This document shows, piece after piece, positions 42,304-52,121 of a stretch of 64,000 nucleotides of DNA; the first letter of the stretch is position 1; each line of letters starts with the position of its first letter. Source of the DNA: Nocardiopsis metallicus (GTDB lineage: Bacteria > Actinomycetota > Actinomycetes > Streptosporangiales > Streptosporangiaceae); the NCBI RefSeq assembly GCF_014201115.1, contig NZ_JACHDO010000001.1, positions 5,518,001 to 5,582,000 of the forward strand, given 5' to 3'. A program made the position numbers and the translations under genes. The notes under the pieces are model-generated. The model saw nothing but the letters and a program-made list of their open reading frames with translations. It did no database searches and had not been told where the DNA came from.

Positions 42304-44754
42304 TTGACCCGACCCACCGGTGACACGAACACGGCGAACCAGACGTCGGCGGCCCCTGACTGGCGAGACCCCTCCACCCCGGCCGACCGGCGCGTGGAAC
42401 TGCTCCTGGCCGCGATGACCCTGGAGGAGAAGATCGCCCAGCTGCACGGGTTGTGGGTGAGCGCGGACACCTCCGGCGCCCCCGTCGCACCCCACCAGCA
42501 CGACCTGTCCCAAGAACCGCCCGTGTGGGAGGAGGCCATCGCCCAGGGGTTGGGCCAGCTCACCCGCCCCTTCGGCACGGTCCCGGTCGACCCCGCCGCC
42601 GGGCGCGCCTCACTGGCCCGGAGCCAACGGGAGATCATGGCGGCCAACCGCTTCGCGATCCCGGCCCTGGCCCACGAGGAGTGCCTGACCGGCTTCGCCG
42701 CCTGGACCGCCACGGTCTACCCCGTCCCCCTCGCCTGGGGTGCGAGCTTCGACCCCGGCCTGGTCGAGCGGATGGCCGCGCAGATCGGGCGGAGCATGCG
42801 CGACGTGGGCGTCCACCAAGGGCTCGCCCCGGTCCTGGACGTCGCCCGGGACCTCCGCTGGGGCCGTATCGAGGAGACCATCGGCGAGGACCCCCACCTG
42901 GTCGCCACCGTGGGCACCGCCTACGTCCGCGGCCTGCAGTCCACCGGAATCGTGGCCACCCTCAAGCACTTCGCCGGGCACTCGGCCTCCCGCGCCGGAC
43001 GCAACCTCGCCCCGGTCTCCGTCGGCCCGCGAGAGTTCGCCGACGTCCTGCTCCCTCCGTTCGAGATGGCCCTGCACGAGGGCGGCGCCGGTTCGGTGAT
43101 GCACGCCTACAACGACAACGACGGCCTCCCCGCCGCAGCCGACCACGGCCTGCTCACCCGCCTGCTGCGGGACACGTGGGGCTTCGAGGGGACCGTCGTC
43201 GCCGACTACTTCGGGGTCTCCTTCCTGCACACCCTGCACGGGGTGGCCGAGTCCCCCTCCCGGGCCGGGGCGCTGGCCCTGGCCTCGGGCGTGGACGTGG
43301 AACTGCCGACCGTGGCCTGTTACGGGGACCGACTGGTCGCCGAGGTCCGCGCCGGCCGGGTCCCCGAGGAACTGGTGGACCGGGCGGCCCGACGCGTCCT
43401 GCGGCAGAAGTGCGCACTGGGCATGCTCGACCCGGACTGGACCCCCGAGGGGCCCGCCACCGCACGGGTCTCCGGCAACGGCGGTGTCTCCGGTCACGGC
43501 AGCGTCCCCGCTCACAGCAGGGCCCCCGACCTGGACCCGGCGGAGCACCGCGCCCTCGCCCGGCGCCTGGCCGAGGAGTCCGTGGTCCTGCTGGACAACC
43601 CGGCCGGGCTGCTGCCCCTCGACCGGCCCGGGACCATGGCCGTGGTCGGCCCGCTCGCGGACACCGCCGACGCCGCGCTCGGCTGCTACTCCTTCCCCGC
43701 CCACGTCGGCCGCCACCACCCGGACACGGCCCGGGGCGTGGAGATCCCCACCCTCCTGGAGTCCCTGGTCGAGGAGCTGCCGAAGACCCGGATCAACCAC
43801 GCCGAGGGGTGTTCGGTGGACGGAGAGAGCACCGAGGGGTTCACCGAAGCCCTGGTCGCGGCCCGCGCCGCCGACGTGTGCGTGGCGGTGCTCGGCGACC
43901 GCTCCGACCTCTTCGGCCGGGGCACCACCGGCGAGGGCTGCGACGCCACCGACCTCGCCCTGCCCGGAGTCCAACAACGCTTCCTGGAGGAACTGGTGGC
44001 GACCGGCACCCCCGTGGTGGCCGTACTGGTCTCCGGACGCCCCTACGCCCTGGGCGCGGCCGCCGACCGGCTGGCCGCCTCCGTCCAGGCCTTCTTCCCC
44101 GGCGAAGAGGGCGGGAGCGCTCTGGCCGGTGTGCTCTCCGGGCGGGTGAACCCCAGCGGCCGCCTGCCCGTGTCCGTCCCCCGCGACCCCGGCGGCCAGC
44201 CCGCCACCTACCTGGGCCCGCCTCTGGCCCACCGCAACCAGGTCAGCTCGGTGGACCCGACCGCGCTGCACCCCTTCGGCCACGGCCTGTCCTACACGAG
44301 CTTCGACTGGGAGGCCCCCCGGATCGACGGCACTCCACCCAATCCCGACCAACCGACACCGACCACCACCGACGGCTCCGTGACGGTCGAGTGCACCGTC
44401 CGCAACACCGGCACCGTGACAGGCACCGAGGTCGTCCAGCTGTACCTGTCCGACCCGGTCGCCCAGGTGGCCCAGCCGGTCCGCCGCCTCATCGGTTACA
44501 CGCGCGTGCTCCTCGAACCCGGCCGGGCGCGCACCGCGCGCTTCACCGTCCACGCCGACCTGGCGTCCTACACCGGTCCCGACAGGAAGCGGACCGTCGA
44601 ACCCGGCGAGCTCGTCCTCACCCTGGCCGCCTCCAGCGCGGACCCCGGTCTCCCCTTCCCGGTACGCCTGACCGGCCCCGTCCGCACCGTGGACCACACC
44701 CGCAGGCTCACCTGCGACATCCAGCTCGACTCCGAGGCTCCCGCCGGCCCCTAG
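42304..44754 (+). CDS. Family 3 glycoside hydrolase
   Basis: An 816-aa intracellular beta-glycosidase (no signal peptide). The GH3 barrel has VHQGLAPVLDVARDLRWGR, KHFAGHSASRAGRN, then MHAYNDNDG and VVADYFGVSF with the nucleophile Asp at about 301 (Tyr follows, where SDW is usual). The GH3_C domain and a C-terminal fibronectin-III-like domain complete the design. Glucosidase, xylosidase or another specificity cannot be told from sequence. The start is TTG with AGGAAGG 7 nt upstream. It heads an operon with an oxidoreductase and an ABC importer, so it should act on imported glycosides. Confidence 0.92.
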   Translation: MTRPTGDTNTANQTSAAPDWRDPSTPADRRVELLLAAMTLEEKIAQLHGLWVSADTSGAPVAPHQHDLSQEPPVWEEAIAQGLGQLTRPFGTVPVDPAAGRASLARSQREIMAANRFAIPALAHEECLTGFAAWTATVYPVPLAWGASFDPGLVERMAAQIGRSMRDVGVHQGLAPVLDVARDLRWGRIEETIGEDPHLVATVGTAYVRGLQSTGIVATLKHFAGHSASRAGRNLAPVSVGPREFADVLLPPFEMALHEGGAGSVMHAYNDNDGLPAAADHGLLTRLLRDTWGFEGTVVADYFGVSFLHTLHGVAESPSRAGALALASGVDVELPTVACYGDRLVAEVRAGRVPEELVDRAARRVLRQKCALGMLDPDWTPEGPATARVSGNGGVSGHGSVPAHSRAPDLDPAEHRALARRLAEESVVLLDNPAGLLPLDRPGTMAVVGPLADTADAALGCYSFPAHVGRHHPDTARGVEIPTLLESLVEELPKTRINHAEGCSVDGESTEGFTEALVAARAADVCVAVLGDRSDLFGRGTTGEGCDATDLALPGVQQRFLEELVATGTPVVAVLVSGRPYALGAAADRLAASVQAFFPGEEGGSALAGVLSGRVNPSGRLPVSVPRDPGGQPATYLGPPLAHRNQVSSVDPTALHPFGHGLSYTSFDWEAPRIDGTPPNPDQPTPTTTDGSVTVECTVRNTGTVTGTEVVQLYLSDPVAQVAQPVRRLIGYTRVLLEPGRARTARFTVHADLASYTGPDRKRTVEPGELVLTLAASSADPGLPFPVRLTGPVRTVDHTRRLTCDIQLDSEAPAGP

Positions 44755-44831
44755 CCCCGGCCGCGCCGGAGGTGACCGGGCTCGGCCCGCCACCCCGCAC
44801 CCCCTGCCCCGAACCCCGAGGAGACCCCCTC

Positions 44832-45968
44832 ATGAGCTCTTCGTCATCGGCCCCCGCCCCGGTCACCGCATCAGCGCCGTCCCCTGTCCCCGAACCGCTG
44901 CGCGTGGCCATCGTCGGTACCGGGAACATCGCCCGCTTCCACGCCCAGGCCCTGCTCGCCGAACCCGGACGCGCCGCACTCGTCGCGGCCGTCGACGTCG
45001 ACCCCGGGGCCCTGGAGTCCTTCCGGTCCCGGCACACGATCCCGCGTGGCTACGCCGACCTCGACCGGATGCTCACCGCCGAACGGCCGGACCTGGTGCA
45101 CGTGTGCACCCCGCCCGGGATCCACCGGGCCCAGGTCGAGGCCTGCCTCGGTGCCGGTGCCTCGGTCCTCGTGGAGAAACCCCCGGCGCTGAGCCTGGCC
45201 GAGGCGGAGAAGATGGCCGCCGCCGAGGGCGGGGACCGCGGACCGTGGATGGCGACGGTCTTCCAGCACCGTTTCGGTTCGGGGGCGCTGCGCCTGCGCG
45301 CGCTCATCGACTCCGGTGTGCTGGGGCGCCCCCTGCTGGCGACCTGCCACACCACGTGGTTCCGCCCGCAGGAGTACTTCGACCTCCCCTGGCGCGGGAA
45401 GTGGGAGACCGAGGGCGGCGGTCCGACCCTGGGCCACGGCATCCACCAGACCGACCTCCTCCTCGCCCTGCTGGGGGAGTGGACGCAGGTCTCCGCGGTG
45501 GTCCGCCGCCAGGCCCGGGACGTCGAGACCGAGGACGTGTCCCTGGCCCGGGTCGACTTCGCCAGCGGCGCGATCGCGAGCGTGGTCACCAGCCTGCTGT
45601 CCCCGCAGGAGGAGAGCCGTATCCGGATCGACTTCGAGCGCGCCACGGTCGAACTGGCCCACCTGTACGGCTACGGGGACGATGACTGGCGCCTGACCCC
45701 GGCTCCGGGTTTCGAAGAAGAGATCACGACCGCCTGGGAGGCCGGGGAGCACGGGGTGAACAGCGGCCACCACTCGCAGATCGTCCAGGTGCTGGACGCG
45801 CTGCGCGCCGGAAGCCCGCCGCCGGTGACCTCCCGGGACGCCCTGAGCTCCCTGCGCCTGGTCGCGGCCGTGTACGCCTCCTCCTTCGAGCAGCGGCCGG
45901 TCACCCCCGCCGATCTGGCCCCCGGATCCCCCTTCCACGAGCGGATGAACGGGGGCCGCTCGCTGTGA
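44832..45968 (+). CDS. Gfo/Idh/MocA-family oxidoreductase
   Basis: A 378-aa NAD(P)-dependent sugar or inositol dehydrogenase. The Rossmann part has LRVAIVGTGNIARFHAQAL and the EKP motif in VLVEKPPALS; the C-terminal half has GGGPTLGHGIHQTDLLLALLG with the active-site His. GAGGAG lies 8 nt before the ATG. It probably oxidises or epimerises a sugar released or imported by the operon. The first about 20 residues are a Ser/Pro-rich extension. Confidence 0.9.
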   Translation: MSSSSSAPAPVTASAPSPVPEPLRVAIVGTGNIARFHAQALLAEPGRAALVAAVDVDPGALESFRSRHTIPRGYADLDRMLTAERPDLVHVCTPPGIHRAQVEACLGAGASVLVEKPPALSLAEAEKMAAAEGGDRGPWMATVFQHRFGSGALRLRALIDSGVLGRPLLATCHTTWFRPQEYFDLPWRGKWETEGGGPTLGHGIHQTDLLLALLGEWTQVSAVVRRQARDVETEDVSLARVDFASGAIASVVTSLLSPQEESRIRIDFERATVELAHLYGYGDDDWRLTPAPGFEEEITTAWEAGEHGVNSGHHSQIVQVLDALRAGSPPPVTSRDALSSLRLVAAVYASSFEQRPVTPADLAPGSPFHERMNGGRSL

Positions 45969-46005
45969 AAACCCGTGGGGGAGCCATCGCGGTGGGAGGT
46001 TCCGC

Positions 46006-47007
46006 GTGCGCGGCTACATAATCCGGCGCTGCCTCTACATGGTGCCGACCCTGTTCGCGATCTCCGTGGTCGCGTTCCTGGTCATCCAGCTGCCGCCGGG
46101 CAACTTCCTGACCGCCTACATCGCCCAGCTGTCCGCGCAGGGCCAGGGTGTGGAGGGCGCGCAGATCCGCGCCCTGGAAGAGAGGTACGGGCTCAACGAC
46201 CCGGTCATCGTCCAGTACTGGAAGTGGATCTCCGGGATCCTCACCAGTGGCGACTTCGGCCAGTCCTTCCAGTACCGCCGCGACGTCTCGGACCTGATCT
46301 GGAACCGGATCGGCCTCACCGTCGTCCTGGCGGTCAGCACCCTCCTGCTGAGCTGGCTGATCGCCTTCCCCATCGGCGTCTACTCGGCGGTGCGCCAGTA
46401 CTCGGTGGGCGACTACGTGGTCACCTTCATCGGCTTCGTCGGGCTGGCCACCCCGAACTTCATGCTGGCGCTGCTGTTCGCCTGGGTGTCCTTCCGCTAC
46501 TTCGGGCAGAGCGTCGGCGGGGTCTTCTCCGCCGAATACGCCGACGCCGCGTGGAACCTCGGCAAGCTCCTGGACGCGGTCTCCAACCTGTGGATCCCGG
46601 TGCTGATCATCGGCACCGCGGGAACAGCGGCGCTGATCCGGGTGCTGCGCGCCAACCTCCTGGACGAGCTTCGCAAGCCCTACGTGACCACCGCGCGGGC
46701 CAAGGGCCTGCCCGAGTGGCGGCTCGTCCTCAAGTACCCGGTGCGGATGTCGCTGAGCCCCTTCATCAGCACCATCGGCTGGATCCTGCCCACCCTCATC
46801 GGCGGCGAGGTGCTGGTCTCCATCGTCCTGAGCCTGGAGACCACCGGCCCGCTCCTGGTGGAGGCGCTGCGCAGCCAGGACATGTACCTGGCCGGGAGCT
46901 TCATCCTCGTCCTCGGCGCGCTGACCGTCATCGGCACGCTCCTGTCCGACCTGCTCCTGGCCTGGTGGGACCCGCGTATCCGGCACCAACACGTGGAGAG
47001 GGTCTGA
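46006..47007 (+). CDS. Dpp/Opp-type ABC importer permease (DppB-like)
   Basis: A 333-aa inner permease. The start YIIRRCLYMVPTLFAISVVAF is typical for DppB/OppB, and the cytoplasmic loop RANLLDELRKPYVTTARAKG carries the EAA motif that docks the ATPases. About six membrane helices. GGGAGG lies 6 nt before the GTG. The next gene starts 1 bp after its stop. Although named for peptides, this family also imports oligosaccharides, which fits the GH3 gene in front. Confidence 0.92.
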   Translation: MRGYIIRRCLYMVPTLFAISVVAFLVIQLPPGNFLTAYIAQLSAQGQGVEGAQIRALEERYGLNDPVIVQYWKWISGILTSGDFGQSFQYRRDVSDLIWNRIGLTVVLAVSTLLLSWLIAFPIGVYSAVRQYSVGDYVVTFIGFVGLATPNFMLALLFAWVSFRYFGQSVGGVFSAEYADAAWNLGKLLDAVSNLWIPVLIIGTAGTAALIRVLRANLLDELRKPYVTTARAKGLPEWRLVLKYPVRMSLSPFISTIGWILPTLIGGEVLVSIVLSLETTGPLLVEALRSQDMYLAGSFILVLGALTVIGTLLSDLLLAWWDPRIRHQHVERV

Positions 47008-47008
47008 C

Positions 47009-48151
47009 ATGGTCCGCACCCCCGAGCTCCCGACCCCGGCCCCCGGCGCAGAGACCGAGCCCGAGCGGGACCCGGGCGACGTCCCCCAGCGGGTCCTGAT
47101 CTGGCGGCGCTTCCGCCGCAACAAACTCGCGGTGGCCGGCGCACTGATGCTGGCCGGGCTGGTCCTGGTCTCGGTCTTCGCCGAGTTCCTCTCCCCCAGC
47201 ACGCCCCAGGCCTACGACGCCGCCCGCACCCACGCCCCTCCCCAGCGGCTGCACTTCGTGGACACCAGCGACGGCTTCCAGGTCGGCATGTACGTGTACG
47301 ACTACAGCGTCGAACGCGACCCGGAGACCTTCGCCAACCAGTACACCGTGGACGAGTCCACGAAGATCCCCGTCGGCTTCCTCGTCCAGGGCCGGTCCTA
47401 CGAGATGTGGGGGCTCATCCCCTCGGACCGGCACTTCATCGGCGCCAAGGACCCCGACCACGACGTGTACTTCCTCGGCGCCGACCGCAACGGCCGCGAC
47501 ATGGCCTCACGGATCATCCACGGCACCCGGGTCTCGATGTCGATCGGCCTCGCCGGGGTGGCGATGTCGTTCGTCCTCGGTCTGGTCCTGGGCGGGATCT
47601 CCGGCTACTTCGGCGGCCGGATCGACAACCTCATCCAGCGCGTCATCGAGTTCCTCATGTCGGTGCCCACCATCCCCCTGTGGATGGGCCTGTCCGCGGC
47701 CGTCCCCCGCGAGTGGGGACCGATCCAGACCTACCTCGCGATCACCGTCATCCTCTCGCTGATCGGCTGGACCGACCTGGCCCGGGTGGTCCGCGGCCGC
47801 TTCCTGTCCCTACGCCAGGAGGACTTCGTGACCGCCGCCCGACTCGACGGCTGCCGCAGCGGACGCGTGATCGGCCGGCACATGCTGCCGTCCTTCACCA
47901 GCCACATCATCGCCTCGCTCACGCTGGCCGTGCCGTTCATGATCCTCGCCGAGACCTCGCTGTCCTTCCTCGGCCTGGGGCTACAAGCCCCCGTCGTGAG
48001 CTGGGGCGTGCTCCTCCAGGAGGCGCAGAACATCCACTCGATCGCGGGCGCCCCCTGGGTGCTGCTGCCCGGGGTCGCGGTGACCGTGGCGGTTCTGGTC
48101 CTCAACTTCGTCGGCGACGGCGTCCGCGACGCCGCCGACCCCTACCGGTAG
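47009..48151 (+). CDS. Dpp/Opp-type ABC importer permease (DppC-like)
   Basis: A 380-aa permease, longer than usual because of an N-terminal extension and a loop of about 100 residues between helices one and two (VDTSDGFQVGMYVYDYSVER). Core motifs are GADRNGRDMASRIIHGTRVS and the EAA loop RQEDFVTAARLDGCRSGRV, then LSFLGLGLQAP. It pairs with the preceding permease. The large outer loop may touch the binding protein. Confidence 0.92.
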   Translation: MVRTPELPTPAPGAETEPERDPGDVPQRVLIWRRFRRNKLAVAGALMLAGLVLVSVFAEFLSPSTPQAYDAARTHAPPQRLHFVDTSDGFQVGMYVYDYSVERDPETFANQYTVDESTKIPVGFLVQGRSYEMWGLIPSDRHFIGAKDPDHDVYFLGADRNGRDMASRIIHGTRVSMSIGLAGVAMSFVLGLVLGGISGYFGGRIDNLIQRVIEFLMSVPTIPLWMGLSAAVPREWGPIQTYLAITVILSLIGWTDLARVVRGRFLSLRQEDFVTAARLDGCRSGRVIGRHMLPSFTSHIIASLTLAVPFMILAETSLSFLGLGLQAPVVSWGVLLQEAQNIHSIAGAPWVLLPGVAVTVAVLVLNFVGDGVRDAADPYR

Positions 48152-48161
48152 GAGGCCGACG

Positions 48162-49169
48162 ATGCACGACACCCTCCTGGACATCCGCGGGCTGCGCACG
48201 CACTTCCAGACCGATGACACCACCATCCGCGCCGTGGACGGGGTGGACCTGCGGGTCCGCCGCGGCCGCACCCTCTGCGTGGTCGGAGAGAGCGGCTGCG
48301 GCAAGAGCGCCACGGCCCGCTCGGTCCTCCAACTCGTGGAACCTCCCGGGCGCATCGTGGCCGGTCAGATCCTCCTGCACCCCACCACCGGCGACGAGCC
48401 CACCGACCTCGCCGCCCTGCGCCCCACCGGCCGCAAGATCCGCTCCGTGCGCGGCAACGACGTGGCCATGATCTTCCAGGAACCCATGTCCTCCCTCTCC
48501 CTGGTGCACACCGTGGGCAACCAGATAGGCGAGGGCCTGCGGATCCACACCGGTATCTCCCGCAAGGAGGCGCGCCTGCGCGCGATCGAGCTCCTGAACC
48601 ACGTGCGGGTACCCGGGGCCGAACGCGTCGTGGACTCCTACCCCTTCCAGCTCTCCGGCGGCATGCGCCAACGCGTGATGATCGCGATGGCGCTCTCCTG
48701 CTCTCCCCGTCTGCTCATCGCGGACGAACCCACCACCGCCCTCGACGTGACCACCCAGGCGCAGATCCTGGACCTGCTGGCCGACCTCCAACGCGAGAGC
48801 GGCATGGGCGTCCTGTTCATCACCCACGACATGGGCGTGGTCGCCGAGATCGCCGACGACGTAGCCGTCATGTATCTGGGCACCGTGGTCGAACAGGGGC
48901 CCGTGGACGAGATCTTCCACAGCCCCCGCCACCCCTACACCCGCGCGCTCCTCGAAGCCGTCCCCCGTCTGGGCGCCTCCCGCAAGGGACGGCTCCCCAC
49001 CATCCGGGGCACCGTCCCCACCAGCCAGCCCACCGGGTGTGTGTTCCGCACCCGCTGCCCCGAGGCGATCGAGGGCCTGTGCGACACCACCGTTCCGCCC
49101 GTCACCGAACCCGAACCCCACCACCAGGTCCGCTGCCTGCTCCAGGAGGAGCCCGCCCGTGCCCACTGA
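48162..49169 (+). CDS. ABC importer ATPase (DppD-like)
   Basis: A 335-aa ATPase. Walker A is GESGCGKSA, the Q-loop FQEPMSS, the signature LSGGMRQRV and Walker [13 protein letters not shown]. The C-terminal oligo_HPY region has [13 protein letters not shown] and a four-Cys iron-sulfur-like patch ([15 protein letters not shown]). It overlaps the next ATPase gene by 11 bp. Together the two ATPases power the importer. Confidence 0.93.
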   Translation: MHDTLLDIRGLRTHFQTDDTTIRAVDGVDLRVRRGRTLCVVGESGCGKSATARSVLQLVEPPGRIVAGQILLHPTTGDEPTDLAALRPTGRKIRSVRGNDVAMIFQEPMSSLSLVHTVGNQIGEGLRIHTGISRKEARLRAIELLNHVRVPGAERVVDSYPFQLSGGMRQRVMIAMALSCSPRLLIADEPTTALDVTTQAQILDLLADLQRESGMGVLFITHDMGVVAEIADDVAVMYLGTVVEQGPVDEIFHSPRHPYTRALLEAVPRLGASRKGRLPTIRGTVPTSQPTGCVFRTRCPEAIEGLCDTTVPPVTEPEPHHQVRCLLQEEPARAH

Positions 49170-50199
49170 CAGCATCCTGAGCGTGCGCGACCTCGAGGTC
49201 TCCTTTCCCGTTCGCGGCCGCCGCCCCCGGCGCTACGTCCGCGCCGTCACCGACGTCAACCTCGACATCCGCCCCGGGGAAACCCTCGGCCTCGTCGGCG
49301 AGTCCGGCTGCGGCAAGACCACCCTCGGCTCCAGCGTCATGCGCGTGCGCCCCGAGGCCACCGGCACCATCAGCTACCGCGACAGCCGCAACCGGCTCCT
49401 GGACGCCCTCAACCTCGCCCGCACCGACGAACGCGTCTACCAGCGCGAGGTGCGCATGGTCTTCCAGGACCCGCACTCCTCGCTGAACCCCCGGATGACC
49501 CTGCGCGACATCATCAGCGAACCCCTGCGCATGCTCACCGACCTCGCCGAACCGGAGATCGACCACCGGGTCCGCGACATCACCGAACGCGTCGGCCTCG
49601 ATGTCTCCCACCTACGCCGCTACCCGCACGCCTTCTCCGGCGGCCAGCGCCAACGCGTCAGCATCGCCCGCGCACTCGCCCCGGGCCCCCGCCTCGTCGT
49701 CGCGGACGAAGCGGTCAGCGCCCTGGACACCTCGGTCCGCTCCCAGATCCTCAACCTCCTCCAGGACCTGCAGGACGAGATGGGGCTCACCTACCTGTTC
49801 GTCTCCCACGACCTCTCCGTCGTCGAACACGTCTGTGACCGGGTCGCGGTCATGTACCTCGGCCGAATCGTCGAGATCGCACCCACCACCGAGCTCTTCA
49901 GCAACCCCCGGCACCCCTACACCGAAGCCCTGATCTCCTCGGTCCCCGTCCCCGACCCCCGCCTGCGCGGCTCACGCGAGCGGGTCCGCCTCACCGGAGA
50001 GGTGCCCGACCCCTCGAAACCACCCTCCGGCTGCCCCTTCAACCCCCGGTGCCGCCACGCCACCGGACTCTGCGCCACCGAGGTACCCGCCCCTCGCCCC
50101 CTGGGAGAGGGGCGCACGGTCGCCTGCCACCACGCCGAGGACCTCCGACTAGCCGGAATCACCGGCGATCCCCCACCGCACACAGACAGGGACAGGTAA
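49159..50199 (+). CDS. ABC importer ATPase (DppF-like)
   Basis: A 346-aa ATPase from the GTG at 49159. Walker A is GESGCGKTT, the signature FSGGQRQRV and Walker [12 protein letters not shown], where Ala replaces the usual Pro after DE. The C-terminal [14 protein letters not shown] and CPFNPRC are typical. It overlaps the ATPase gene before it and its stop shares a base with the start of the binding protein gene (TAATG), so translation is probably coupled. Confidence 0.92.
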   Translation: MPTDSILSVRDLEVSFPVRGRRPRRYVRAVTDVNLDIRPGETLGLVGESGCGKTTLGSSVMRVRPEATGTISYRDSRNRLLDALNLARTDERVYQREVRMVFQDPHSSLNPRMTLRDIISEPLRMLTDLAEPEIDHRVRDITERVGLDVSHLRRYPHAFSGGQRQRVSIARALAPGPRLVVADEAVSALDTSVRSQILNLLQDLQDEMGLTYLFVSHDLSVVEHVCDRVAVMYLGRIVEIAPTTELFSNPRHPYTEALISSVPVPDPRLRGSRERVRLTGEVPDPSKPPSGCPFNPRCRHATGLCATEVPAPRPLGEGRTVACHHAEDLRLAGITGDPPPHTDRDR

Positions 50200-52118
50200 T
50201 GCGAAAACCCTTCCTCGCGGGCGCCGCGGCGGTCATGCTGGCCACCGGCTGCTCGTTCTTCTCCTTCGACCCCGACACCGAGAGCAGCGACCAGATCCAA
50301 GGGGAAGGCGAGGCGCCCATGCTCGCCACCCTCGTCGACAGCGGCGACCTCCCGCCCCTGGAGGAGCGTCTGCCCACCGAACCCCTCGTCGTGGAGCCGC
50401 ACGAGGAGATCGGCCGGTACGGGGGCGAGTGGAACACCGCCATCCTCGGCGTGCACGACTGGCCCTGGCTCGGCCGGACCGTGGCCTACGAGAACTTCGT
50501 GCGCTGGGACCCCGAATGGGAGGAATCCGTACCCAACATCGCCACCGAGTGGGAGTACAACGACGACGCCACCGAGCTCACCGTCACCATCCGCGAGGGC
50601 ATTCGCTGGTCCGACGGTGAGCCCTTCACCACCGACGACATCCTGTTCGCGCTCAACGACATCTTCAACAACCACGACGTCAGCCCGATGGCGGCCGCCG
50701 ACCCCGGTGACGGCGAGAAGGTCGACGACCACACCTTCACGATCAGCTGGGACGAGCCCAACGCCCTGTGGATCGAGAACGACTTCATCCTCTACCAGCT
50801 CCTCGAGAAGCCCAAGCACTACCTCGCGGAGTTCCACATCGACCACAACCCGGACGCCGACGAACTCGCCGCGCAGGAGGGCTACACCGACTGGATCGAG
50901 ATGCTGGACGACAAGGCCGGCGTCCTGAGCTCGGCCCAGTACTGGCAGAACCCGGACATGCCCACCATCCGCGCCTGGCAGGTGGTGGAGCCCCTGGCGG
51001 ACTCGGGCCGCATGGTGGTGGAGCGCAACCCCTACTACTGGAAGGTCGACACCGAGGGCAACCAGCTGCCCTACATCGACCGGGTCAACTTCCACATCCT
51101 CCAGGACGAGGAGGTCATGCTGGTCCGCGCCCTCAACGGCGAGATCGACATGCACGCCCGACACATCAACACCCTGGGCAACCGCCCCACCCTCGCCGAG
51201 AACCGCGAGTCCGGCGGCTACGACTTCTTCGAGATGGTCCCCGGTGAGATGAACACGGCGATGATCTCCCTGAACCTCACCCACGAGGACGACGGCCTCC
51301 GGACGATCTTCAACGACAAGGACTTCCGGATCGCCCTCTCGCACGCCATCAACCGCCAGGACATCATCGACGTCGTCTACCAGGAACAGGGCGAACCCTG
51401 GCAGGGCGCTCCCCGCGCGGAGAGCCCCTTCTTCAACGAGGAGCTGGCCAAGCAGTACACCGAGTACGACATCGACCTGGCCAACGAGATCCTCGACGAA
51501 GCCGGCTACTCCGTCGAAAACGGAGTCCGCGTCAGCCCGGACGGCACCCCGGTCCGCTTCAGCCTCTCCGTGCCCACCGACTTCCGCACCGACATCGTCG
51601 ACTCCATGGAAATGGTCGTGGGCTTCTGGCAGGACCTGGACATCGACGTGGACCTCAACACCGAGGACCGCTCCCTGTGGCAGAACAACCGGGAGAACAA
51701 CACCCATGACGCCAACGTGTGGTCCGGTGACGCCGGTCTGATGGACGCCGTCCACGACCCCCGCTGGTACGGACCGCTGCACAGCGGCGAATCGAACTTC
51801 GCCATCCCGTGGGCCCAGTGGTACACCTCCGGCGGCGAGGACAGCCGCTCCATCGAGCCGCCACAGGACGTCCAGGACCACATGGCGATGTACGACGCGA
51901 TCCAGGGAGAATCCGATCCCGACGTCCGCATCGAGCTCATGAAGGAGTTCCTGGCCGAGTCCCAGGAGCAGTTCTACGCGATGGGCATCAGTCTCACCCC
52001 GCCCGGCTACGGGATCGTCGCGAACGACTTCCGCAACGTCCCCGCCTCAATGCCCTCCTCCTCGGTCTACAACGACCCCGGCCCGACCAACCCCGAGCAG
52101 TACTTCATCGAGGAGTGA
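50199..52118 (+). CDS. SBP family 5 lipoprotein (solute-binding protein)
   Basis: A 639-aa extracellular lipoprotein. The signal [18 protein letters not shown] ends in a lipobox at Cys18. The SBP_bac_5 fold shows VPNIATEWEYNDDATELTV, IREGIRWSDGEPFTTDDILF, and WQVVEPLADSGRMVVERNPY. Its large size fits family members that bind oligosaccharides or long peptides. It should deliver the operon's substrate to the two permeases. Placing the binding protein gene last among the importer genes is a little unusual. Confidence 0.93.
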   Translation: MRKPFLAGAAAVMLATGCSFFSFDPDTESSDQIQGEGEAPMLATLVDSGDLPPLEERLPTEPLVVEPHEEIGRYGGEWNTAILGVHDWPWLGRTVAYENFVRWDPEWEESVPNIATEWEYNDDATELTVTIREGIRWSDGEPFTTDDILFALNDIFNNHDVSPMAAADPGDGEKVDDHTFTISWDEPNALWIENDFILYQLLEKPKHYLAEFHIDHNPDADELAAQEGYTDWIEMLDDKAGVLSSAQYWQNPDMPTIRAWQVVEPLADSGRMVVERNPYYWKVDTEGNQLPYIDRVNFHILQDEEVMLVRALNGEIDMHARHINTLGNRPTLAENRESGGYDFFEMVPGEMNTAMISLNLTHEDDGLRTIFNDKDFRIALSHAINRQDIIDVVYQEQGEPWQGAPRAESPFFNEELAKQYTEYDIDLANEILDEAGYSVENGVRVSPDGTPVRFSLSVPTDFRTDIVDSMEMVVGFWQDLDIDVDLNTEDRSLWQNNRENNTHDANVWSGDAGLMDAVHDPRWYGPLHSGESNFAIPWAQWYTSGGEDSRSIEPPQDVQDHMAMYDAIQGESDPDVRIELMKEFLAESQEQFYAMGISLTPPGYGIVANDFRNVPASMPSSSVYNDPGPTNPEQYFIEE

Positions 52119-52121
52119 GCC

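Noticed and set aside
42453-44840. Long frames overlapping and antisense to the GH3 gene
   Set aside because: Arg/Pro/Gly-rich artefacts of high GC; the GH3 frame has all family motifs.
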